Positions 56,442-64,000 of a stretch of DNA of 64,000 nt are shown piece after piece (the first letter of the stretch is position 1; each line of letters opens with the position of its first letter). A model generated the notes under the pieces. The model was not told the DNA's origin. It made no database searches and worked only from the letters and a program-made list of their open reading frames with translations. Source of the stretch: Bremia lactucae (lineage: Eukaryota > Oomycota > Peronosporomycetes > Peronosporales > Peronosporaceae); contig NC_090614.1 in the NCBI RefSeq assembly GCF_004359215.1, forward strand, positions 856,379-920,378. The letters are read 5' to 3'. Both the position numbers and the translations under genes were made by a program.

Positions 56442-56568
56442 TGTAACGTGGCACTACGACTTGCACTGTTTCAATACAAGTCCACTTCGCACTGCTTCAG
56501 TTGCGAGTGGTGCCTTACGTTATTTCACGTACACCAGTACGTGCAGAGGAAGACTTCTCTTTAAGACA
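56442..56568 (-). repeat. Gypsy family A LTR, cut by the assembly gap
   Basis: First 127 bp in plus coordinates (TGTAACGTGGCACTACG to CTTTAAGACA), equal to the U5 end of a minus-oriented LTR; the rest is lost in the gap. Confidence 0.75.
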
Positions 56569-56668
56569 NNNNNNNNNNNNNNNNNNNNNNNNNNNNNNNN
56601 NNNNNNNNNNNNNNNNNNNNNNNNNNNNNNNNNNNNNNNNNNNNNNNNNNNNNNNNNNNNNNNNNNNN
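56569..56668. other. Assembly gap (100 N)
   Basis: Exactly 100 N, the usual size for a gap of unknown length. Sequence on its two sides belongs to different gypsy families (A left, B right). Confidence 0.99.
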
Positions 56669-57020
56669 GTGTCGACTCATTGTAGTCGACAATGAGCGAC
56701 GGATCAACATTATCACTGTTAAACTGAGATGGATCATTAAGCCCCGTTACGCGATAGCAGCAGTTGCTGTCGGCGTTTCGACTAAGGCATTGGACGCTGC
56801 CGGCGTGTTAACGCGGCGCGTGCGCTTAGCGAGGTTGCGTGGATGTCTTTGCAGACGACCCACCAACGTGGCCCTTTTTAGGTGGCATCTTTGGCGCCGT
56901 GTTTGTAAACACAGGTCGCTGAAGTAAATGAGAGAACAAGCGGCGCGTAAGCTGCTCGCAGTTCCTCTCTCCTCTTTGACGAATTTAAAAATGTAAATTC
57001 GTTTTTAAAGGGAGGGATGG
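56669..57020 (+). pseudogene. Gypsy family B 3' internal end with polypurine tract
   Basis: The end of a plus-oriented family B element; AATTTAAAAATGTAAATTCG and AAAGGGAGGGATGG (57005-57020) match 14893-14932. No domain can be read in the ~300 bp before. Confidence 0.6.
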
Positions 57021-57500
57021 CGTAACGGGTTAATTTTGCCCTAATATTACACAGTCACCGTTAAATAAACTTCGCGAACTTAAGGGAATGGTCAATTGCA
57101 TAAATAAAGTAATTAGACTCACCTTTCTGGTGTAATTTACATTTGTGAGCAAGCCTTGTGTATGTGATGCACATAGGCGCATTCACGATGACGGGTTGCG
57201 TCATCCATTACCGGAGGTATCTAGAATGATAAATTCGCAATACATATTAGTGTTATCTACAGAGATGACGTTTTAATGGTAAAAACAGGTCTTATATTTA
57301 ATGCGATTAAATATAAATCAGTCTGAAAACTACTTCTTTGTTAGTAAGTGCGCACGAGAAGCCGGATTACCGCTCCAGTGACGACACTTTACTAGCAAAC
57401 TTAAAGCGTTGGGTGAGGTCGCTTAGTCTAAGCGCTTCCTCGGTGTGCTAGGGTGTGTGCTTAAGTAGAGCGTGGCCACATTTAGACGTGCCCGCCTACA
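57021..57500 (+). repeat. Gypsy family B LTR (3' LTR)
   Basis: 480 bp, diverged from 14933-15485; the first base pair is mutated (CGTAACGGG) and it ends GCCCGCCTACA. Deletions remove parts of the middle. Confidence 0.8.
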
Positions 57501-57816
57501 AAACCATTCGGTCATTATATCTCATGTAAGCACACATGACACTCTATAGCTGGCTTTAGCAAGGGAGCATTTTTTTAGTTTTCAGCCTCTCAGTTTATGA
57601 CTCAGTAATACTAAAATTGTCTCACGATATTTATCTTACTCTTCATTAACGTTTCAGAAACAACCAATAATTAGCCTTGGATTAAGAGGATATGTCATGT
57701 AATGGGGATGTTATCAAACTTAATAAATGTTGATATCATAATGTAAACTAAAGTGAAACTTTAGGTCTTTGTTGGACTCTTACCAAGTATACGTTTTGCA
57801 TTTTCTTTAATTCAGG
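57501..57816. other. No feature seen
   Basis: AT-rich unique-looking sequence without coding signal between two LTRs. Confidence 0.4.
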
Positions 57817-58464
57817 TGTAATACAGACGGTTCGGCTAAGAGGAGCCAGAAGCGTAGGCTGCAAAGACCCCATGCAATGCACATACGGACGAAGGATCAC
57901 GTCACTAGGAGCAACCAATACAAAGACAAATATAAAGAAAGATATTAGTCAGGTAAATTATATATATGTAAAGCAGAAAAAAAAGCGTTGAAGCGGAACT
58001 ACCTCGCTCCCAAAGTAAGAGGAAGACTTTAGACGCAGAGAGTCTCTTAGTTCTATAGAACTAATGGATCAACAACTCAGGGAAACGTTCAAGCTATTAA
58101 AACTTTATAAATTCTAGTTAAAGGGATTCGGGGTTCGTAGAACCAAGTGGCAACTAGTACTCAAGAAGAAATACCTTAGGCTTCTTTCACATATTGATCA
58201 ATGCGCAAGCCATAGGAAGGCACTTGACGCTTTAAAAACAAAAGGGGAACAGAACTTCATTTAATTATTTAATCCAGATCCTTACCCGAGCTAAGTTAAA
58301 ATATATTTCGGCCGCCGGATTTATATCTGGCGGCGACCACATTTGTTACTTATAATAAACGTAATTTCAGCTACTAACAATTCTAGAATAGTTTGAAAGG
58401 GTAGTTTCCCATAACGTAAATATACCACAACAACGGTTCTCCAACCGATATGTGCCCCATTACA
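57817..58464 (-). repeat. Gypsy family C LTR (3' LTR)
   Basis: 648 bp between TGTAATGGGGCA (minus sense start at 58464) and CTGTATTACA (57817); ends are inverted repeats (TGTAAT/ATTACA). Only one copy occurs in the window, so the limits rest on these ends and on the neighbouring element. Confidence 0.6.
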
Positions 58465-59530
58465 CGTTTTCCCATCAGACTATGGACAGTGGGTGACAAC
58501 ATTCGCCTCATTTCCTCTTTAGTTTTATTATTTTTATTTCTTTATGCCATGACAATGAAGCGTGAGTCACAGACTTTTAGCACCTTCGTCGACAATGAGG
58601 GGATGGCAGACTTTGAAAGCATTGAGCAGGACTCGGGACCCTGAGTCTAACATCATTACGAATCCACTCGATGAAGAGCAAGAGCAGGCAATCATCCTAG
58701 AAGAACAAGCTCGACGTTGAGCTACCAAGATATCAAAAGCTTATGCTCATAGCTAATATAGATTCACTTCGCTTAGTGCGGACGAGCGTCTCAAAGAGAT
58801 GGCGGTCACAGCTTGGGCATCTGGATCTCCAGTGACCCGGCGAGGACGCCGGAGGAAATCGCTGCTCGCGACGCTTCTATGAGCAATACCTTACGCCAAA
58901 GAAAATGACGCGAAGTCAGTATCTGACGCTTTTATGTGATCAAGCCCGTGGGTCTTCGGTGACCTCCATGATAATAATTCCGATCGTTTTGTTTCCAAAC
59001 AAAACAAGGAGTGCAAAAGAATTTTCAGAACTGGGTCCATCGGGCACGCGGTCTCCGCAATATTTAAAATATCGAAGAGTCTGCCGATGTGGCTGATGTT
59101 TGTTTGCAACGGAAGGTTCGATTCGATTTCACTAAGCTTAAGGCCAAAGGCCAGTTACGTTCGGCATTTATGCCACAAACGAAGAAAAATTTAGCCAATT
59201 TTTCAGTGCTTCGGTTGACCGTCAACCATGAATCGAAGCCGCACTGAGGCTACAGAAACACCTTAGTCCACGTCTATTGGTGAGAAGCGTCGTTTGATGC
59301 GAGTTGGACCTGAGCTTGGCGCTCGATAACGTCAACGGCGTACGGGAAATTTTGCCGAAGAGGTGCCTTAAACTCCAAGGAGTTCTCAGAAGAGGGGTAC
59401 CCCAGCCACTAAACCAGATACTGGTACTCTTACGACGGCGTCGCCTTAAAAGTTTCTTCACGTGAAACTGAAAGTTCCCTCGCGCATCAAGCAGCGCGGG
59501 AGGGGGCCGCAATCTCGACGGAAACATTTA
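58465..59530 (+). pseudogene. Possible antisense frame of gypsy family C
   Basis: Between the pol stop (59536) and the LTR, the plus strand has coding-like pieces: DEEQEQAIILEEQARR, SADERLKEMAVTAWASGSPV, then RFDFTKLKAKGQLRSAFMPQ and NLANFSVLRLTVNHESKP, with frameshifts and stops. Position and strand equal the antisense frame of family A, but no sequence similarity to it is evident. Could also be a remnant of another element. Confidence 0.35.
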
Positions 59531-59535
59531 ATGAT

Positions 59536-61985
59536 TTAGAGCACGAGGTACAACTTCTTCGTGAGAGCCTTGCTCGGGTTGAGAGCCTTTTTAAGCAATT
59601 CAGAACCGGCTTTCGATGCTGGAGCGTCATCAACTTCATTTAGAGTACCAGCTGGACATCTTGGTGAGGACGTAGCAATCTGCGGCACGACCGTCTGTAT
59701 CGGCGCAAGCGTGTTCAAGTCCACGCGGGAAGGGTCCCGATATGGCTTGAGTAAACCGACGTAGAATACTGGGTGTGTAGACAGCTTGCTAAGAAGGCTT
59801 AGCGTATAAGCTTGTTCCTTCTTGCCCACGACCGTAAATGGTCCAACAAAGCACGGGCGCAGTTTGGTCTTAAAGACCGCGGTCATCAAGTTAGTAGGTG
59901 GATTCTTAGCGTTTAATAAAACTCGGACTCCGACCACATAAACAAATTCGTTCAGTTTTTGCCTTTTGCATCTGCTGGTTCTTTTTGTTTGTCTTGGCTA
60001 TTAGCCATCGTATCCCCTACATGTCTTAAGACACTAAATCGCGTCGCGAGAAACTCGCTTACTTGTTTCCGAACGGTAACAGGGCTGATATCAGCAAGCC
60101 TATCGGCTAATTCTCCCCCACCAAGCCCTGAACCACGCAGTGGTATCGTTAATTGAACGCGTGGGTGGGCGAGACCGTCGACATAGAACGGAGTATAGCG
60201 TGTAGAGGCATGTATAGCGTTATTTGACGCAAACTCCACCACTGGGAGCTTTAAGCTCCAGCGCTTTGGTGTCTGAGCACACACACTGCGTGAAACGTCG
60301 TCAATGACGCGATTGACACGTTCATTTTGACCATCGGCTGCGGATGGTCCGCAGTGTCCATGTCCAATCTGATGCCAAGCACTCGGAAAGTTGATTTCCA
60401 AATTAAACTGTGAAACGGAGTACCGATCAGAGACAATTGCCACTGGCAAAATCGTGCTGTCGAAACACGCGATCATGAACAGCTTTGCTGTACCTTCACC
60501 ATCAACGGTACCCGGATTCGCTGCTAAGTGAACAATTTTGCTATATCGGTAAGCAAACACCACTATACCGAACCTTTCGGTAGACCGAAAACAAAATCCA
60601 TACAAATGGACCCCTTAGACCCTACAGGTACGGGCAGACTTGCCAGTGACGCAGCAGCATGCGCCAAGGGTTTAACCCGTTGGCAAGTTTCGCATGTGCG
60701 AACGTATGTGCTGACCCATTTATAAAGTTTGGGCCACCAATAAATCTGGCTTACAGAGCCGTAGGTATTTTCTCTACCGAGATGAGCACTAAGAAAGTAT
60801 CGAGTGCCTCATAGAGAATTTAGTACTTCAAATCCTCATCATGAGGAGCAACAACACCCGGAGGGTCCGCAGTGTCCGTGCAATAAAGCAACGGGTCGTT
60901 ATTGATACAAAATTGATGTAACCTTGCACGCGAACGTGCTGTTAAGTTAATACCGGTATCAGAGTTCTTTAGAGCTCGTGGCAGAGCTACACAATATTCA
61001 TCCTTGGCGTAAGCCGAGCATATTAATAACGGAAATAGGCGACATAAAGTAGCCATTAACTGAGAGAGCTCTTTTTCGGCCTGCGTGATAACGCATCGGC
61101 CAAACCATTCTGCTTACCTGGCTTATGCTTCACCACGAATTGTATTCCGCGAAAAATGATAGCCATCGGGCCATTCTCTGTGGAGAGGTGGTCGACTTAG
61201 TCGCCGTGCGTAATGACGCGTGATCTGCATGGATCACAAACGGCTTCGAGCCGAGCAGATGAAGTCTGAATTTGACGCGAACATACTTTATAGCAAGTAA
61301 CTCTTTGTCATGAACTGGGTCGTTCTTTTTCGCAGCTTGAAGCTTTCTAGACTCGAACGCAACACGTTCGTGTTCACCAACATCTGTTTGCAACAGAGCA
61401 CTGCCAATGGCAAAATCTGACGCGTCACAGACGACACTGAAAGGCCAATTTGGATTTGGCAGTGCCAGATTCGGGGCTTGGATAAGACTATCCTAAACTG
61501 CTTAAGAACATTATGTTCTGTGCTAGTCCAGCACCATTCTGTATCTTTTTTTAAAAAGATTAGATACCGGCCTAGCCATATCAGCGTAATTTTTGCTATA
61601 TTTGTGTAAATAGTTGGAGAGACCCAACCACTTACGCAAATCCTTTTGGTTTATAGGAACCGGCCAATCTACTATGGCTTTTACCTTAGCGGATTCGCTC
61701 TAAGGCCTCGCTTTCCAGTGAATCATACTAAAAAAGGAATTTCGTCTGTGCCAAAAATGCATTTCGATGCATTGGCATACAATTTGTTTGTGCGCATACA
61801 CTCGAGCACTGCTCGCAAATGGTCTAAATGGTTTCCATATCCGACCGACCATGCTCCGCACGACTATCGACAAAAAAGTCATCGTGATAAGCTTGTGTAT
61901 TATCTCGATGAGGGAGGAGCAGTTGCATCACGAGACGATTAGAGCTTGCCGGGGCGTTGCAAAATTCTTGTGGCATAACCAACCA
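59536..61985 (-). pseudogene. Gypsy family C pol, truncated in RT
   Basis: RT end with MPQEFCNAPASSNRLV near 61950; RNase H with RVAFESRKLQAAKKNDPVHD and VIHADHASLR (61130-61393); integrase with YSKIVHLAANPGTV, ILPVAIVSDRYSV, ASAWHQIGHGHCGPSAADGQ-type core and NERVNRVIDDV (59952-60605, a 217-residue stretch without stop); C-terminal domain LRPCFVGPFTVVGKKEQAYT, THPVFYVGLLKPYRDPS (59536-59937). No chromodomain is seen. Upstream RT, protease and gag are cut off at about 61985 by the family A element. Confidence 0.85.
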
Positions 61986-61990
61986 CTCCC

Positions 61991-62036
61991 TAAGTGCTAA
62001 TTAAATGTAACGATACATTCCTTTAAATCACCCCCC
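61991..62036 (-). repeat. Family A LTR stub and polypurine tract
   Basis: Only ~30 bp of LTR start remain (GTATCGTTACATTTAATTAG, minus) next to GGGGGGTGA. The rest of the LTR was lost at the junction with family C pol. Confidence 0.6.
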
Positions 62037-62064
62037 TTAAACGACAATTACACTGACTGTCATT

Positions 62065-62137
62065 GATTAGAGTAGTCACTATAAGACCACTTAAATGAAA
62101 AAGAATAGAGTGGTCACTATAAGACCACTTAAATGAA
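62065..62137 (+). repeat. 36-bp tandem duplication with palindrome
   Basis: AATAGAGTGGTCACTATAAGACCACTTAAATGAA is present twice (first copy with small changes). Contains the palindrome that occurs once at 19551-19568. Confidence 0.8.
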
Positions 62138-62170
62138 TGTTGATTGGTCAGAACCATCATTTTTTATCGC

Positions 62171-63828
62171 ATGGTTTATGGGTCCATGCGGTGTGCGAAT
62201 AGTGCGGAGCCTTCGGCTGCGGTACATGCAGCCGCGGGTGACGCAATATTGTCTACTGCGGCAGACAAGATGTCTACCGTAGTATTATCTTCTCCCGCAA
62301 CCCTAAATATTGCGGATGCACGTGGTGAGTTACCATGTAAATGCGACCACTCTTTGGAGGTCGACTTTGAATGCGAGTCGGACGAAACGGCCGCCTCGGG
62401 TAGAGTGGAATAGTCGAAGAACGTTCATAGGCGACTGACTATGAGCCTTCGAATGAGGGGGCTCTATCGGATAGTCGTGCTAATAGCGTTCGCTATAGCA
62501 TGTTTGGTCCCGACGATGGTGATGATACCATATCGCCATCACCGTCTCTTCTGCCGTCCCCCGTACTTTTCCCTGCTCGTGGTGATGACGATGACGTAAG
62601 CCATCGAAATAAAAGTTTTTGGAGTACCCCTGCTTTAGTGGGTACCACTCAGAAGAGTGCAGACACTAAAATGTTTCGTCTTGTTTCTGAGAAGAAGCCT
62701 TGGCTTTTGCCCGAACGGCCAGTCAGTAGCTTGTCTGGAGAGACCACCCCTCACAATAAATATCCCTTATTTATTGCGACAAAGCTAGATGACCTTGATC
62801 CCAGCGCGAAAAGCTTTTGCGCTGGAAACGATTTTTTTCGATGCTTTTTCTTAAGCATCGATGGTACAGTGGCAACACCAAGCGAGATAAACGCTCTTAA
62901 TGCAATCCTGAAGCACATTTTTTCGCAATGTCAAAGACATTGGACGCGAGCCTGACTTCAAAAATTTTATGCGATTCGCGTTAAGTTAAAAAGGATTTCC
63001 AACCGGTGCAAGATTTAAATTGTATCGGCTTTCTCGTGAGGCAGGACTTCCATGCCTCATGTGACCTGATCTCTGTCCGTGTTGTGCCGACAACACGAAA
63101 CGAGTGAGAAGGATATCTATCCCCTTTCTTCAAAACGGGAAAAGGCTCACATCTCTATCGAGATGCGCGATGCGATTAACGTTTTGCAATCGATTTTAAG
63201 CGCCAGAGATATGTGTTTCCGATGGACCTTCTAATCCATCGGATGAGTCTCGTCATACTGACGGACGAGGCCCTCAACGTCAACAACTAGCTGGGACTGA
63301 GGCTTCCTGCTGTAATGCGATATTGGATAACCGCGCCAGCGAACAAGATATCTCGTTGCTGCCCCTGCATATCACGGTCGTTTACGATACGTCCCGCAAG
63401 GAAACGTTGACCACTGTGGGTATCCACCAATGGTTGTGGTGGAGGAGGGAAAATTAGATCTGACCTATTTGCGTGAGCTAGAGTCGAAGATTGACAAACT
63501 CGACCACTACATCCATGTATTGGACGAGGGTCTTGATCACGAGCATCACTCAAATGGTGCAGGCTCATCCTGTCGGGACAGTTTAAGAAGTGCGTACTCA
63601 ATTTTTGAGTACGAACGGAAGTATCACGCTCTTCGTGACGAGCTGTCGTCACCTCATCGCAATTTCGAAGAACTTCGGATTCGGCTTGAAAATTTACAGA
63701 CTCAACATGCGAGTCTTGTTCGTGATCACACGAATCTTTTAATAGATCTGAAAAGTGGTAGTCAGATTCGTCTTTGGAAGATATCGCGTACGGATGGTAC
63801 GGGCGAAGTGGACCAACGTAAAACGTAG
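62171..63828 (+). pseudogene. Antisense reading frame of gypsy family A, best-preserved copy
   Basis: Starts at ATG 62171 (MVYGSMRCANSAEPSAAVHA) and runs opposite to pol. Segments: an acidic, Ala/Ser-rich N-terminus to 62413; 62500-62955 with ARGDDDDVSHRNKSFWSTPA, KKPWLLPERPVSSLSGETTP, PLFIATKLDDLDPSAKSF, VATPSEINALNAIL; a damaged middle; and 63430-63828 with a long coiled coil (LESKIDKLDHYIHVLDEGLD, then SIFEYERKYHALRDELSSPH, then FEELRIRLENLQTQHASLVR). The last part overlaps the pol C-terminus on the other strand. At least two frameshifts or stops break it. Function unknown; a gag-like or regulatory accessory protein is possible. Confidence 0.5.
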
Positions 63829-64000
63829 GATGCGTTCGCATCCTTCATGGTAATTCTATTGTGTACGCATTGCCTCTGCGATGCAGTGGACGAAATGGCC
63901 CAATGAACTTGGGCAGTAGTTTACTACTACCCACATTAGTGACTACGTGCTTAGGTAAGTTTACCGTAGATAGTAGTACTAAAATGAAAGAACATCTGCT
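63287..64000 (-). pseudogene. Gypsy family A pol C-terminus (integrase end, linker, chromodomain)
   Basis: From the window edge leftward: integrase end at 63841 (RTHPTFYVGPLRPYHPYAIS), a long acidic linker (residues 25-120), and a chromodomain-like part GQRFLAGRIVNDRDMQGQQR near 63290-63420. The 184-residue stretch has no stop, the longest such C-terminus here. The rest of pol lies outside the window. Confidence 0.75.

Noticed and set aside
56413..56695. Frames running through the 100-N gap
   Set aside because: Artefact of translating unknown bases.

Overview
This window looks like a repeat-rich piece of an oomycete genome (Peronosporales: a Phytophthora or downy-mildew type organism; the species cannot be fixed from sequence alone). 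The evidence is a full-length Crinkler (CRN) effector gene, a seven-transmembrane receptor fused to an inositol polyphosphate 4-phosphatase, an RWP-RK protein, a 70-bp GT-AG intron, and dense Ty3/gypsy and Ty1/copia elements. Only four cellular genes are convincing. A 100-N gap (56569-56668) and a single N (36748) mark assembly joins.

Layout. 1-1648: 5' end of a gypsy element (family B) on the minus strand, with an open gag running off the edge. 1917-9491: the gene island, holding a small spliced gene of unknown function, an RWP-RK gene, and, tail to tail with it, the 7TM-C2-INPP4 gene. 9700-15485: decayed gypsy pieces, then copia element I, whose 5' region carries a CRN leader instead of gag, then a family B LTR. 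15824-18217: the intact CRN (leader, P-loop NTPase, restriction-nuclease-like C-terminus). 18399-26632: gypsy family A in broken form, interrupted by an 805-bp fold-back element. 25.0-35.3 kb: a large imperfect inverted duplication of a gypsy/copia composite. 36.0-43.4 kb: two copia elements in tandem sharing one LTR; the first again carries the CRN leader, and a second CRN fragment lies between duplicated copia pieces. 43.4-50.9 kb: a nearly complete but decayed family A gypsy. 50.9-57.5 kb: a copia broken by LTR insertions, more LTRs and the gap. 57.8-62.0 kb: a third gypsy family (C), truncated in its RT. 62.0-64.0 kb: the 3' end of another family A gypsy.

The most striking pattern is the link between CRN and copia: two copia copies on opposite strands have the same chimeric junction, CRN leader plus some CRN 5' flank joined to copia protease, which implies one capture event followed by copying. 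A second pattern is that family A gypsies carry, downstream of pol, an opposite-strand reading frame whose coiled-coil end overlaps the pol C-terminus. Nearly all transposon reading frames outside the window-edge gag are broken. LTR, fragment and family boundaries were read by eye; family letters A-D are labels made for this window.
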